From: Armatimonadota bacterium
GTDB lineage: Bacteria; Armatimonadota; Fimbriimonadia; Fimbriimonadales; Fimbriimonadaceae
DNA: 64,000 nucleotides
Assembly (NCBI GenBank): GCA_018268255.1
Contig: JAFDWX010000001.1
Coordinates: 678,416-742,415 of the forward strand
Direction of reading: 5' to 3'
Shown: piece by piece, positions 31,546 through 40,645 of the stretch
How the letters are laid out: every line of letters starts with the position of its first letter
Position numbering within the stretch: position 1 is the stretch's first letter
Notes under the pieces: model-generated
Databases searched by the model: none
Told to the model about the DNA's origin: nothing
Seen by the model: only the letters and a program-made list of their open reading frames with translations
Program-made: the position numbers and the translations under genes

Positions 31546-32613
31546 GTGCTCAGACTCGAAATTCTCTCCAGTGCAACCTGGAGTGAGAACATCCTAGAGC
31601 CCTGGCGCACCCTCTTTGAGAGTTGCCGGGAGGCAACGCCGTTCCAATCTCCAGAATGGATTCGTACGTGGTGGCAGGTGTATGGGCCTGGCAAAAAGCC
31701 TCGCGTGCTGTGCTGGTACTCGGGCAACGATTTAGTCGGGATATTCCCATTGGCGATCTGGCGATGGCCGTGGCGAGCGATTCGTGCGATGGGCACGGGA
31801 AATTCGGATTATCTCGGCCCCCTATGTGCTCCAGGGTTTGAGTCGATGATCTGTGCATCGTTGGCCGAGTTTCTGGCCAAATCGCAAGACTTCGACCTTG
31901 TGGACCTACACCAAATTCGCGACCGATCTGCCCTGGCAGGTTCTCTCGAAACTTGGCCCCACCATGGACAAGCCGAGTGTCCTGTTCTAGAACTCCCCAG
32001 CACGTTCGAGGATTATCTGAAGCTCCTGGGTAAAAGCCTCCGCTATGACGTCAACAAGGGGTTTCGCCGGGAGCCGGACATCCGAACCGCCGCTACTCCA
32101 GAGGAAGCGTTGAAATTTCTCCAGATCTTTGTTGACTTGCACGAGTCACGGTGGAAGAATCGCGGTTTGCCGGGTGCCTTTAGGTTGCCCAAAACGCGCG
32201 CGTTCCATGAATTTTGGGTTCAAAACGCTGTCCAAAGGGGGCAGCTTTGCTTGAGTGTCTTGTTCGACCACGAGCAGCCGATTGGAGCGTTGTACGCAAT
32301 GGCAGCAGGTGATTCGACCTTCTTCTATCAATCGGGATTTGCACCCGAGGCAAAAAGCCTGAGCCCGGGAACAGTGCTGGTCGCGAATGCAATAAGAAAC
32401 GCGATTGAACAGGGTCACAGGACATTCGATTTTCTTCGTGGCGCGGAACCCTACAAGCTTCGTTGGCAGCCTCAGGAGACGCGCACCAATCTTCGGTTTG
32501 CGTGGGCCGTTCGTGGCCCTCTCGGACCGGTGGGGATCGCCGTCAATCGGGCCGAAGCAAGGATCGAAGCAAGTCTGAGGGCAAGATTGGAGGGCCGCGG
32601 GCTGGTACGATGA
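31546..32613 (+). CDS. FemAB/CelD-like (GNAT_6) acyltransferase
   Basis: 355 aa from GTG 31546. The double-GNAT architecture of the BioF2/CelD group is visible. The first half has 'ATPFQSPEWIRTWWQVYG' and 'VGIFPLAIWRW'; the linker has 'YLKLLGKSLRYDVNKGFRR'. The second half has 'FVDLHESRWKNRGLPGAF', 'FHEFWVQNAVQRGQLCLSVL' and 'TFDFLRGAEPYKLRWQPQ', the C-terminal signature. Such proteins transfer acyl or aminoacyl groups in exopolysaccharide and cell-wall pathways. Here it is the first gene of a four-gene unit with two glycosyltransferases, so modification of an envelope glycan is the likely role. The next start overlaps its stop (ATGA). Confidence 0.85.
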   Translation: MLRLEILSSATWSENILEPWRTLFESCREATPFQSPEWIRTWWQVYGPGKKPRVLCWYSGNDLVGIFPLAIWRWPWRAIRAMGTGNSDYLGPLCAPGFESMICASLAEFLAKSQDFDLVDLHQIRDRSALAGSLETWPHHGQAECPVLELPSTFEDYLKLLGKSLRYDVNKGFRREPDIRTAATPEEALKFLQIFVDLHESRWKNRGLPGAFRLPKTRAFHEFWVQNAVQRGQLCLSVLFDHEQPIGALYAMAAGDSTFFYQSGFAPEAKSLSPGTVLVANAIRNAIEQGHRTFDFLRGAEPYKLRWQPQETRTNLRFAWAVRGPLGPVGIAVNRAEARIEASLRARLEGRGLVR

Positions 32614-33311
32614 GCGAAGATCACATGCGGGCCAATTCCGTCGCGATCATTATTCCGGCCTTCAACGAAGAGGCTCGCATCAGTCGCGTTCTCGACGCGG
32701 TGGTACGGTGCGAGCTTGCGGACGAGATTATCGTGGTGTGTGACGGCAGTACGGATCACACTGCGAACGTCGCTTCTCTTTATTCCAAGGTGAAAGTTGT
32801 CGAGCTTTCGATCAATATCGGCAAGGGTGGAGCGATGGCCATGGGGGTTGCCCACTCATCGAGCGACATTATCTGTTTTGTGGATGCCGACCTTCATGGG
32901 TTGCGCGCGGAACATCTGGACAAGATCATCACACCCATCGTTCTTCGGCAGTGCGATATGTGTATCGGCGTTTTTCGCGGCGGTCAATTTTGGAGCGACA
33001 CAGCCCAGAGGATTTCTCCGTATATCAGCGGTCAACGGGCCTTGCGTCGTAAATTCTTCGAGTCGATCCCGTATTTAGAAGAGATTCGACTTGGGGTCGA
33101 AGTCACCATCAACACTTTTGCCAAAAGGCAGAAACTTCGCGTGCAGCGAGTCGTGTTGCACGGAGTCAGCAATACCTTTAAGGAGCGAAAACTTGGATTG
33201 GTCAAGGGAACGGCGGCTCGTGCCAAGATGTACGCTGAGATCGGCCGGGCCATGGTCCGAGTCCGCCGAAAGAAGGAGAGAAAAAGACGTGCTCATCGCA
33301 GCGGCAATTAG
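32610..33311 (+). CDS. Family 2 glycosyltransferase (GT-A fold)
   Basis: 233 aa from ATG 32610. The N-terminal GT2 domain shows 'VAIIIPAFNEEARISRVLDAV', the nucleotide-sugar motif 'VVCDGSTDHT', 'IGKGGAMAMGV' and the metal-binding 'CFVDADLHGL'. The C-terminal end is basic ('RVRRKKERKRRAHRSGN') and has no membrane segments, unlike the dolichyl-phosphate type, so it may bind membranes or a partner electrostatically. The acceptor is unknown. It overlaps the acyltransferase gene (ATGA) and the following TIGR03790-like gene by 23 bp, so all are translated from one message. Confidence 0.9.
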   Translation: MSEDHMRANSVAIIIPAFNEEARISRVLDAVVRCELADEIIVVCDGSTDHTANVASLYSKVKVVELSINIGKGGAMAMGVAHSSSDIICFVDADLHGLRAEHLDKIITPIVLRQCDMCIGVFRGGQFWSDTAQRISPYISGQRALRRKFFESIPYLEEIRLGVEVTINTFAKRQKLRVQRVVLHGVSNTFKERKLGLVKGTAARAKMYAEIGRAMVRVRRKKERKRRAHRSGN

Positions 33312-34467
33312 TTTAGTCACTGCTACAGCCACCATTGGCTGCAGCTCTGGTCCAAAAGGCGCGTATCCACCGCCGATCCTTGCGCAGCACAAGGCCGGTG
33401 GTCCAGCCGTCTCCAAGACGATCGGCGTTCCCGTGGTGCAAGCTAGCAAGGACTCCAAACGAGTCCTTTTGATCGTCAACGATGCCAGCGACGACAGCCT
33501 GGAAATTGGCCAGTACTACGCTGCAAAGCGAAAGATTCCAGCGGCCAACGTCGTTCGGCTGAAAGTAACTTCATCCGAATCAGTGCCCTCCACAGACTTT
33601 GAGACCCAGATTCTCAGCCCGGTAAAGAAGGCGATCAACTCGAGCAAGGATCGGATCGACTTCATCGTCACGACGAAAGGTGTCCCACTCCGAATAGGTG
33701 GCGGAAATGGTTATTCCGTTGACGCGATGCTCATGGGATTGGCCCAGACATTTGCTCCCATCCCCGAGTCGATCGGTGGACTGCCTGAGGCTGAGGTTGA
33801 TGCGGCGATTACCCGAGCCCTCAACCCCTACCGGAACGCCAAAGACCGATTTAGCAGCGCAAAGTACAAGCTCTATTTGACCACGCGGCTGGATGGCTAC
33901 GAGATTCCCCAAATTAAAAAGCTCATCGATCAGTCATTGGCGGCAAAGCCAGAAAAGGGACCGTTCTTCTTTGATGCGGCTGGGAATCGAGGATCCGGAG
34001 GCTACAAAGAGATGCAGGACACGCTCTTTGCGGCGGACAAAGTTCTGAAAGCTCGTGGGTTCCAGTCCGAACTCGACGACAGTGACTACTTCCAAAATCC
34101 GGAGAAGCCTCTCATGGGTTACGCCAGTTGGGGCAGTAACGATGGGCAGTTTCGACCGGCGGCCTATTACGCTTTGGAATTCAAGCCCGGAGCTCTGGCC
34201 GAGACATTTGTTTCAACCAGCGGACGCACATTTAATCGGACATCAGGGGGCCAAAGCCTTATTGCCGACTTGATCGAGCAAGGCGTTACTGGGGTCAAGG
34301 GTTATGTCAGCGAGCCCTACACGTTCGCCCTTGCCGATCCTTCAGTCCTCTTTGACCGATACACGCGCGGATTCAACTTAGCAGAGAGCTTCTACGCGGC
34401 CTCGATGGTCTGCAAGTGGAAGGACGTGGTGATCGGCGACCCACTCTGCAATCCTTACGCAAAGTGA
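33289..34467 (+). CDS. TIGR03790-like lipoprotein, function unknown
   Basis: 392 aa from GTG 33289, supported by AAGGAG 10 nt upstream and by a lipoprotein signal ending 'ATIGCSS'. The remainder matches my knowledge of the TIGR03790 family: 'RVLLIVNDASDDSLEIGQYYAAKRKIPAANVV', 'IDFIVTTKGVPLRIGG', 'TRLDGYEIPQIKKLIDQSL', and near the end 'LIADLIEQGVTGVKGYVSEPY' and '[14 protein letters not shown]'. The family has no known function and a weak likeness to gingipain/caspase-like folds has been suggested to me only by the secondary-structure order. It sits between two glycosyltransferases and overlaps both neighbours, so an envelope-glycan role is inferred. Confidence 0.82.
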   Translation: MLIAAAISLVTATATIGCSSGPKGAYPPPILAQHKAGGPAVSKTIGVPVVQASKDSKRVLLIVNDASDDSLEIGQYYAAKRKIPAANVVRLKVTSSESVPSTDFETQILSPVKKAINSSKDRIDFIVTTKGVPLRIGGGNGYSVDAMLMGLAQTFAPIPESIGGLPEAEVDAAITRALNPYRNAKDRFSSAKYKLYLTTRLDGYEIPQIKKLIDQSLAAKPEKGPFFFDAAGNRGSGGYKEMQDTLFAADKVLKARGFQSELDDSDYFQNPEKPLMGYASWGSNDGQFRPAAYYALEFKPGALAETFVSTSGRTFNRTSGGQSLIADLIEQGVTGVKGYVSEPYTFALADPSVLFDRYTRGFNLAESFYAASMVCKWKDVVIGDPLCNPYAK

Positions 34468-35390
34468 ATGTCCTCTTTCTGCACCGAGCTTCGAAGAGCA
34501 GTCAGCGAACTTGGGTCCGCTGGTTAGCAGCAGGGCTGGAGTCGATTGGACACCACATTGAAATCCTGGATGCCGACGATTGGATGCCCATGCCCACAGG
34601 CAAGCAGGTGGACAAAGGTGTTTCAGCAAGGCTGATCGCTGAAGCCAAGGATTTTGACGCGGTCCATGCATTCGGTTATCGCGCGGCGTGGGCGTGCGCG
34701 GAGGCGTTCCGTCACAAGTTTCCTTGGGTCTATACAGCCCACGATATGCCCAAGACCACCAACCACGAACTTATCGATCGGCTCGGACTTGCGACCATGG
34801 GGCTGTGCGTCAGCAAAGCCATCTACAAGAAGCTGGATGAGGCTTGGTGTACGCCGATCAAAACGCAGCGTCCCGTGGTTCAGCCATTCGACCAGCTGGA
34901 TAGGGAAGCTATCAGGAAAGAGGCCGGGCTATTGCCTGAGGATATGCTCGTGGTGATCGATGAGGGATTCGATGATGAGGGCAATCGACTGGATCTGGAC
35001 GCTCTCCAACGAAAGATCCAAGCTCGGGTGCCATCAGCGCGCCTGATGTCGATCTTGGGAAAAGAAGTGTGCTGTTCCAGCAAGATGGTGACTGCCGCGG
35101 ACTTGACCGTTTCGACTGATCCACGGGCGGGCACCTCTTGCCTGGCCTTGGAAGGGCTGACAGCGGGCACACCGGCACTTGTTCGGGACCAGGCGGGTTG
35201 CGAGGACGTGATTGATGAACATGTCACCGGTTTTCGCTTCGTCAACGATTCGGAACTGGCCGACACGATTGCATCCGCCCTTCAGGCTCCCCTAACACTC
35301 GAATCCATGGGCACTGCGGCGCGGGTCCGGAATCTCAAGGGCGAGCAATGGTCTGATCTGCTTGAGCAAACCGTGAAGTTCTATACCTAG
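34464..35390 (+). CDS. GT4-like (GT-B fold) glycosyltransferase
   Basis: 308 aa from a GTG that overlaps the previous stop (GTGA). The Rossmann-like N-terminal half contains '[29 protein letters not shown]', '[19 protein letters not shown]' and '[13 protein letters not shown]'. The C-terminal half has the donor-site pattern '[29 protein letters not shown]', with the Glu of the E-x7-E type motif, and '[13 protein letters not shown]'. It is shorter than most GT4 enzymes (about 370 aa), with a reduced linker ('[19 protein letters not shown]'). It is the last gene of the glycan unit and converges on scoB with a 4-bp overlap. Confidence 0.82.
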   Translation: MNVLFLHRASKSSQRTWVRWLAAGLESIGHHIEILDADDWMPMPTGKQVDKGVSARLIAEAKDFDAVHAFGYRAAWACAEAFRHKFPWVYTAHDMPKTTNHELIDRLGLATMGLCVSKAIYKKLDEAWCTPIKTQRPVVQPFDQLDREAIRKEAGLLPEDMLVVIDEGFDDEGNRLDLDALQRKIQARVPSARLMSILGKEVCCSSKMVTAADLTVSTDPRAGTSCLALEGLTAGTPALVRDQAGCEDVIDEHVTGFRFVNDSELADTIASALQAPLTLESMGTAARVRNLKGEQWSDLLEQTVKFYT

Positions 35391-36031
35391 CCTAATCCTT
35401 CCTGAACGGAGAAATGTGCGGCTGTTTTGGCTCTTACATCTTCAAGCGAAACGTCGGGAGACAGTTCCTTCAGGAGCAGACCACCATCTTCCACCTCAAA
35501 CACAGCGAGATCGGTGATGATGAGATTGACACACCCTTTTCCCGTGAGCGGAAGCGTGCACTCCGGCAAAATCTTGGATTCTCCCGCCTTGTTGGTGTGA
35601 TCCATGACCACGACAACCCGTTTGACGCCAGCCACCAAATCCATTGCCCCGCCCATGCCTTTCACCATTTTGCCGGGGATCATCCAGTTGGCCAAATCGC
35701 CCTTTTCGGAGACCTCCATCGCACCGAGAATGGTGAGATCGATGTGCCCTCCTCGGATCATGGCGAAGCTGTCGGCACTTGAGAAGTAGCTGGTCATGGG
35801 CAGCTCCGTAATCGTCTGCTTCCCAGCATTGATGAGGTCGGCATCCTCCTCGCCTTCGTAGGGGAAGGGACCCATCCCGAGCATGCCGTTTTCGCTCTGG
35901 AGCGTGACCTTCATTCCATCCGGGATGTAGTTGGCGACCAGGGTCGGAATGCCGATTCCCAAGTTAACATAAAATCCATCGCGCAGCTCCATCGCTGCTC
36001 GCTGCGCCATCTCTTCGCGCGTTCGGGGCAT
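35387..36031 (-). CDS. scoB: 3-oxoacid CoA-transferase, subunit B
   Basis: Beta subunit of a family I CoA-transferase that moves CoA between succinyl-CoA and acetoacetate or similar acids. 214 aa, the normal subunit length. It shows '[16 protein letters not shown]', the catalytic Glu in '[11 protein letters not shown]', '[14 protein letters not shown]', '[20 protein letters not shown]' and '[17 protein letters not shown]'. The alpha subunit is normally directly upstream; here it lies about 3.9 kb away (39947-40645), separated by ppk, ppx and an esterase gene, though on the same strand. The GT4 gene converges with a 4-bp overlap. Confidence 0.93.
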   Translation of the reverse strand: MPRTREEMAQRAAMELRDGFYVNLGIGIPTLVANYIPDGMKVTLQSENGMLGMGPFPYEGEEDADLINAGKQTITELPMTSYFSSADSFAMIRGGHIDLTILGAMEVSEKGDLANWMIPGKMVKGMGGAMDLVAGVKRVVVVMDHTNKAGESKILPECTLPLTGKGCVNLIITDLAVFEVEDGGLLLKELSPDVSLEDVRAKTAAHFSVQEGLG

Positions 36032-36072
36032 AGTGGGTTCATTTTGCCCAATCTACGCAGCGCCCTGCCGAA

Positions 36073-38154
36073 TCATTGATTTGATTTGCCGAATAGAATC
36101 TGACTGAGAGGGTTTTGCATCTGAAATCGCTGGGCGTTGAACGGAGGGTCTCCCTTGAGCCGGTGATATTCTCCCTCAGTATCGAGCTGCCATGCGTTCG
36201 TGTTGTCTTTCAGCATCACTTCCAAGGCGAACTCCTTGAGAACGCTGATCTGCTTTTGATCCTGGACCGGTGCCAGGACTTCCACCCGGCGATCCAGATT
36301 ACGTCGCATCAAGTCAGCACTTCCGATATAGAGCTCAGGGTTCCCGCCGTTATCGAAGTAGTAGGCGCGGCTGTGCTCCAGGTATCGGCCGACGACCGAC
36401 CTAACGCGGATATTCTCGCTGAGGTTGGGCATTCCGGGCCGCAGGCAACAAATCCCTCTAACGATCAAATCAATGGAGACCCCGGCAGAGCTTGCCTCAT
36501 AGAGAGCGTCGATGACTTCCGGATCGACCAGTGAGTTCAATTTGAACAGAATTCGTCCGGATCCGGAGTGGCGGACACACTCGATTTCCCGATGGATGCG
36601 CTCAATGATTTTCTCCCGAAGATTGAGCGGCGCAACCAGGAGTTTCCGATACTCCGTTTGTTTACTGAACCCGGTTAAGAAGTTGAACAACTCGGCAATA
36701 TCCTGCGTGATGTCCGGATCGATTGTGAAAATCCCGAAATCTGTGTACACCCTAGCAGTGGCCGGATTATAGTTGCCAGTGCCCACGTGTGCATAGGTTT
36801 GAATCCCCTTATCCTCGCGTCGAACGATTAGACAGAGTTTCGCATGGGTCTTGAGATGCGGAAAACCGAAGGTGACGTGGACGCCCGCCTGCTCCAGCGC
36901 TTTGGCCCACTCCAGGTTGTTGCTTTCGTCGAACCGAGCTTTGAGTTCGACCATCACCGCAACTTGTTTGCCGTTTTCTGCAGCGGCTAACAGAGATTCG
37001 ACAATCGGCGACTTTTGCCCAACCCGGTAGAGCGTCTGCTTGATTCCAATCACCTGAGGATCTTTGGATGCGGCAGCTACAAACTCCTCGACGGTGCGAA
37101 AGCTGTCGTAGGGATGGCTGACGACGACATCTCCTGATCTCACGGTGTGGAAAATTTCGGGAGTCTTGTCCAGCTTCGGAGCTATGTAGGGCACATGAGG
37201 CTGAAATCGAAGTCCGGCCTTTTCCTCAGATGCCAGGTCGAACAAGACTTCCATTCCCAGCAAACCCTCCAGTTGAAAAACGTCTTCAGGTTCCAGCTCT
37301 AGCAGCCTCATCAAGGTGTTCTGGACTTCCTGAGGCATGTCGCTGGAGACTTGGAGGAGCACCGGATCGCCGAATCGTCGCTTCTTGAGAGTCTGTTCAA
37401 TGCTGGTCACCAGATCGGCAGCTTCCAGTTCGCGAATCTCTATATCGGCATCTCGCAGAACTCTGAAGGTGTAGGCCCCAAGAATCTGGACCCCAGGGAA
37501 CAGTTCTGCGAGATGGTGCCGAATGATCTCTTCCAAGAAGATGAACTCGGAACGGCGACGCCTGAACTGGTACGCACGGGGGAAAACGGTCGGGATTTTG
37601 ATGCGCGCAACACGCGTGCCGAGTTCTTCATCCTTGAGCAGAACCGCAAGATTCAGACTTCGATTGGAGATAAAGGGCGTTACCTGAGCGGGTTGCAGCA
37701 TGACCGGCGTGCAAACCGGAAACATATCGTGTTGGAAGAACTGGTCGACTACTTCCCGGTCTCGGTCGGTCAGCTGTTCGTACGTCCTGATGTTGACTCC
37801 AGCCTTTTGGAGCTTTGGTTCGATTTCATCGAGCCACAGATTGCCAGCGCGGCGGCGCATGGGCAGAGCCGTCTCAGAAACCAATTCGAGTTGCTCGCCT
37901 GGAGTGAGCCCGTCTGGCGAGAGTTCCATGAGTTTGCCCTCAAACTGCTCGATGAGGCCAGAGACTCGCACCATGAAAAACTCATCGAGATTAGATTCGA
38001 AAATGGCGAGAAACTTCGCGCGCTCAAGGAGTGGATTGGCGGGATTGGCAGCTTCCTCCAGCACCCGTTTGTTGAACATCAACCAGCTGCGCTCACGATT
38101 GAAATATCGCTCAAAGGTTTCAGATCGCTCTTCAGTCTTAATAGGCTTGGCCAT
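36073..38154 (-). CDS. ppk: Polyphosphate kinase 1
   Basis: Reversibly makes polyphosphate from ATP. 693 aa from ATG 38154, the usual PPK1 size. The N-terminal helical domain ('YFNRERSWLMFNKRVLEEA', 'FESNLDEFFMVRVSGL') and the head domain are present. The two phospholipase-D-like catalytic domains contain the autophosphorylated His region 'FPHLKTHAKLCLIVRRE', 'HVGTGNYNPATARVYTDFG', 'RFDESNNLEWAKALEQAG' and 'IVRGICCLRPGMPNLSENIRV'. The ATG overlaps the ppx stop (TAATG), so kinase and phosphatase are translationally coupled. scoB follows 41 bp downstream. Confidence 0.96.
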   Translation of the reverse strand: MAKPIKTEERSETFERYFNRERSWLMFNKRVLEEAANPANPLLERAKFLAIFESNLDEFFMVRVSGLIEQFEGKLMELSPDGLTPGEQLELVSETALPMRRRAGNLWLDEIEPKLQKAGVNIRTYEQLTDRDREVVDQFFQHDMFPVCTPVMLQPAQVTPFISNRSLNLAVLLKDEELGTRVARIKIPTVFPRAYQFRRRRSEFIFLEEIIRHHLAELFPGVQILGAYTFRVLRDADIEIRELEAADLVTSIEQTLKKRRFGDPVLLQVSSDMPQEVQNTLMRLLELEPEDVFQLEGLLGMEVLFDLASEEKAGLRFQPHVPYIAPKLDKTPEIFHTVRSGDVVVSHPYDSFRTVEEFVAAASKDPQVIGIKQTLYRVGQKSPIVESLLAAAENGKQVAVMVELKARFDESNNLEWAKALEQAGVHVTFGFPHLKTHAKLCLIVRREDKGIQTYAHVGTGNYNPATARVYTDFGIFTIDPDITQDIAELFNFLTGFSKQTEYRKLLVAPLNLREKIIERIHREIECVRHSGSGRILFKLNSLVDPEVIDALYEASSAGVSIDLIVRGICCLRPGMPNLSENIRVRSVVGRYLEHSRAYYFDNGGNPELYIGSADLMRRNLDRRVEVLAPVQDQKQISVLKEFALEVMLKDNTNAWQLDTEGEYHRLKGDPPFNAQRFQMQNPLSQILFGKSNQ

Positions 38155-39047
38155 TAGATACGATCCCAAAACATGGATAGAATGGCGCCTTCTCGAACGC
38201 CGAATTCGCTGACTGTCATGGATTGGATTTGAAACCTCTCCAGAATCTTGAGGTACACGCTTGCGCCAGGCACGAACGTCTCAGCTCTCTTCATTTTAAC
38301 GCCAAATCGAACGGCCGTTTGCTGTTCGCCGAGCCTTTGAGCTTGCCACCGAAGGTACTCCAATTCCTGACGATGAATCTGGCGATCCCCGTCGGGATGA
38401 AGTGCTCGGACAAAGCCGCGAGCGACGCCACCGCTGGCGACAATCCGCTCTGCGCTACCGAAATCTGAGAGGATGTGGAGAGCTTCATCAATCAACTCGT
38501 CCAGCTTCTTGAGTTGCTCTGGTCGCGTAGGGCACTGAAGGCCGCTTTCTGCTATGAGCCTCCCTGTGCCAACAGGGAGACTCCGTTCTTGGTCGACTCG
38601 GTTTCCCCAGGTGAGCGCAACCTGTCCACTGCCGCCCCCAACCTCAACCAGAAGCATGGGATAGGTTCCAGGACAATCGAGTTGTGCCCCGATCAGGCTT
38701 AACTCTGCTTCCCGAGCGGGTGCGATCAGGTCGACTTTCAGACGAAGCTCTCGGCGAATGCGATCGATGACCTCTGAGTGATTCTGGGCCATCCGCATGG
38801 CCTCTGTGGCGAATATGTAAAACCGTGTGGCCTTAGACTTCCGTACGAGCGTGGCGAACTGGCGCAGCGTCTGAAGCAACCGATCTTCGAGCTCCTTTGG
38901 AATCAACTTTTCCCGACTGACGACTTCCCCGAGCGACAGCCACTCGCTTTCGTTAACCAAGCGTTCGATGGTCCGCCCATCAGTTTGGGCAACCAATAGA
39001 TGAGCCGTGTTGCTTCCGATATCCGCGCTGGCCAGTATTTCACCCAT
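38154..39047 (-). CDS. ppx: Exopolyphosphatase / guanosine pentaphosphatase family protein
   Basis: 297 aa, the short form consisting only of the two ASKHA (actin-like) domains without the C-terminal HD-like extension of E. coli PPX. It starts 'ILASADIGSNTAHLLVA', the phosphate-binding loop, and has 'FATEAMRMAQNHSEVIDRI', the 'LLVEVGGGSGQVAL' loop and 'ERIVASGGVARGFVRAL'. Short forms may hydrolyse polyphosphate, pppGpp or both. It is coupled to ppk (TAATG), so it probably balances polyphosphate. Only 22 bp separate its ATG at 39047 from the divergent esterase start, so regulatory sequence must lie within coding DNA. Confidence 0.92.
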   Translation of the reverse strand: MGEILASADIGSNTAHLLVAQTDGRTIERLVNESEWLSLGEVVSREKLIPKELEDRLLQTLRQFATLVRKSKATRFYIFATEAMRMAQNHSEVIDRIRRELRLKVDLIAPAREAELSLIGAQLDCPGTYPMLLVEVGGGSGQVALTWGNRVDQERSLPVGTGRLIAESGLQCPTRPEQLKKLDELIDEALHILSDFGSAERIVASGGVARGFVRALHPDGDRQIHRQELEYLRWQAQRLGEQQTAVRFGVKMKRAETFVPGASVYLKILERFQIQSMTVSEFGVREGAILSMFWDRI

Positions 39048-39069
39048 GATTGGTAATCTGTAATGGATT

Positions 39070-39930
39070 ATGAAGCAGAGGCAAGTTTGTATTTTGCTGG
39101 CTCTTTGCATTGGCCATCTGGCAGCAGCGCAGGAGACGCGTCGTGTCACTCAGACGGGGAATCTCGTCGAGATTAAGGAATTTGAATCGAAAAATCTGAA
39201 AAACAAACGGAGCATCCACGTCTATTTGCCCCCTCAATATCAAGCAAATCTGAAACAGAAATTTCCGGTCCTCTACCTTCAGGATGGGCAGAACTGCTTC
39301 AACGGATTTACCAGCTATCTTCCGAACAAGGAATGGCGAGCTGACGAGAGCGCACAGATGCTTATTCAGGCAAACCTCATCGAGCCCATCATCATCGTTG
39401 CGGTGGATAACGCGGGGGCAGATCGCGCCAACGAGTTTCTTCCTGTCGAAGTCAAACAGAGGACCGAAAAATACGGTGGGAAGGCCGATCTGTATATGAA
39501 GTTCATCTGCGAAGAGGTGAAGCCGATGATCGACAAGGAGTTTCGAACCCTTTCCGACCGAAGTCACACGGGCATTGCAGGCTCTTCTTTCGGAGGCGTC
39601 ATTTCCCTCCACGCAGGATTGACGAAGTCGGACGTGTTCAGCAAAGTTGGCGCGTTTTCCCCCTCCCTTTGGGTTGGGAATGGCTTGCAAGTCCGCCAAT
39701 TCGAAAACCTCAGTTCGAAACTACCGCTCAAGCTGTGGGTGGATATGGGCGGAGATGAAGGCCCAGGTGCGTTGGAAGGATTGGACGCCTTCGGCAAGGT
39801 GCTGACCACCAAAGGTTGGAAAGCAGGCAAGGATCTTGCGGTAGTAAGCGACGCTTTCGCCCCCCATAACGAGGACTCATGGGCACGCCGTTTTCCAGCC
39901 TTCTTGATGTTTATGTACGGCAAGAAGTGA
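39070..39930 (+). CDS. Secreted alpha/beta-hydrolase (esterase D / enterochelin esterase-like)
   Basis: 286 aa with a signal peptide ('MKQRQVCILLALCIGHLAAAQ'). The esterase fold shows 'KNKRSIHVYLPPQYQANLKQKFPVLYLQDGQNCF', nucleophile Ser in 'GIAGSSFGGVISLHAG', the acid region 'LWVDMGGDEG' and the catalytic His in 'APHNEDSWARRFPAF'. This is the IroE/Fes-like pattern also seen in feruloyl esterases, so a siderophore or plant-cell-wall ester substrate is possible. A TAATCT hexamer ends 11 nt before the ATG. It is divergent from ppx and convergent with scoA. Confidence 0.85.
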   Translation: MKQRQVCILLALCIGHLAAAQETRRVTQTGNLVEIKEFESKNLKNKRSIHVYLPPQYQANLKQKFPVLYLQDGQNCFNGFTSYLPNKEWRADESAQMLIQANLIEPIIIVAVDNAGADRANEFLPVEVKQRTEKYGGKADLYMKFICEEVKPMIDKEFRTLSDRSHTGIAGSSFGGVISLHAGLTKSDVFSKVGAFSPSLWVGNGLQVRQFENLSSKLPLKLWVDMGGDEGPGALEGLDAFGKVLTTKGWKAGKDLAVVSDAFAPHNEDSWARRFPAFLMFMYGKK

Positions 39931-39946
39931 CGTAGGCTCGCGGCTG

Positions 39947-40645
39947 CTACTTTGGCCGAGTGGTGACCCGTTCGATGCGCTTTTCGTAGTGCGTCCCAAG
40001 CAACAGACGGTCGACATAAATGCCTGGTGTGTGGATTTGGTCTGGGTCCAAAGATCCAACGGGGACCACTTCCTCCACCTCGGCTACGCAGACCTTTCCT
40101 GCCGTGGCCATCATCGGATTGAAGTTTCGGGCGGTCTTGCGATAGACAAGGTTGCCTTCTCCATCGGCTTTCCAAGCTTTGACGATGGATAGGTCGGCGT
40201 GGAGTGCAGTCTCCATCACATACCAATGCCCATCAAACTGCCGAGTCTCCTTGCCTTCCGCGACGATCGTGCCGTATCCCGTCTTGGTAAAGAAAGCGGG
40301 AATTCCGGCTCCTCCGGCGCGAATTCTCTCGGCCAGCGTTCCTTGCGGATTGAACTCCAGCTCCAGCTCGCCGCTGAGGTACTGCCGCTCAAATTCGGCA
40401 TTCTCTCCGACATAGCTGCTCACCATCTTCCGGATCTGCCGAGTTTGGAGCAGGGGCCCCAACCCAAAATCATCGACCCCGCAGTTGTTGCTGATTACCG
40501 TGAGGTCTTTGACCCCTGAATCACGAAGAGCAAAAATCAAGTGTTCCGGGATGCCGCAAAGCCCGAATCCTCCCGCCATGATGGTCATGCCATCGAACAA
40601 CAAACCTTCGAGCGCACGGTGCGCGGAATCAACTTGCTTCTGCAT
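39947..40645 (-). CDS. scoA: 3-oxoacid CoA-transferase, subunit A
   Basis: Alpha subunit of the CoA-transferase. 232 aa from ATG 40645, with GAGG 7 nt upstream. It shows '[19 protein letters not shown]', '[19 protein letters not shown]', '[43 protein letters not shown]'-type features (key motif '[10 protein letters not shown]' variant) and '[19 protein letters not shown]'. All family hallmarks are intact, so the enzyme should work with the scoB product encoded 3.9 kb downstream. A terminator-like hairpin ends about 20 nt before the start codon, suggesting attenuation of this gene. Confidence 0.93.
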   Translation of the reverse strand: MQKQVDSAHRALEGLLFDGMTIMAGGFGLCGIPEHLIFALRDSGVKDLTVISNNCGVDDFGLGPLLQTRQIRKMVSSYVGENAEFERQYLSGELELEFNPQGTLAERIRAGGAGIPAFFTKTGYGTIVAEGKETRQFDGHWYVMETALHADLSIVKAWKADGEGNLVYRKTARNFNPMMATAGKVCVAEVEEVVPVGSLDPDQIHTPGIYVDRLLLGTHYEKRIERVTTRPK

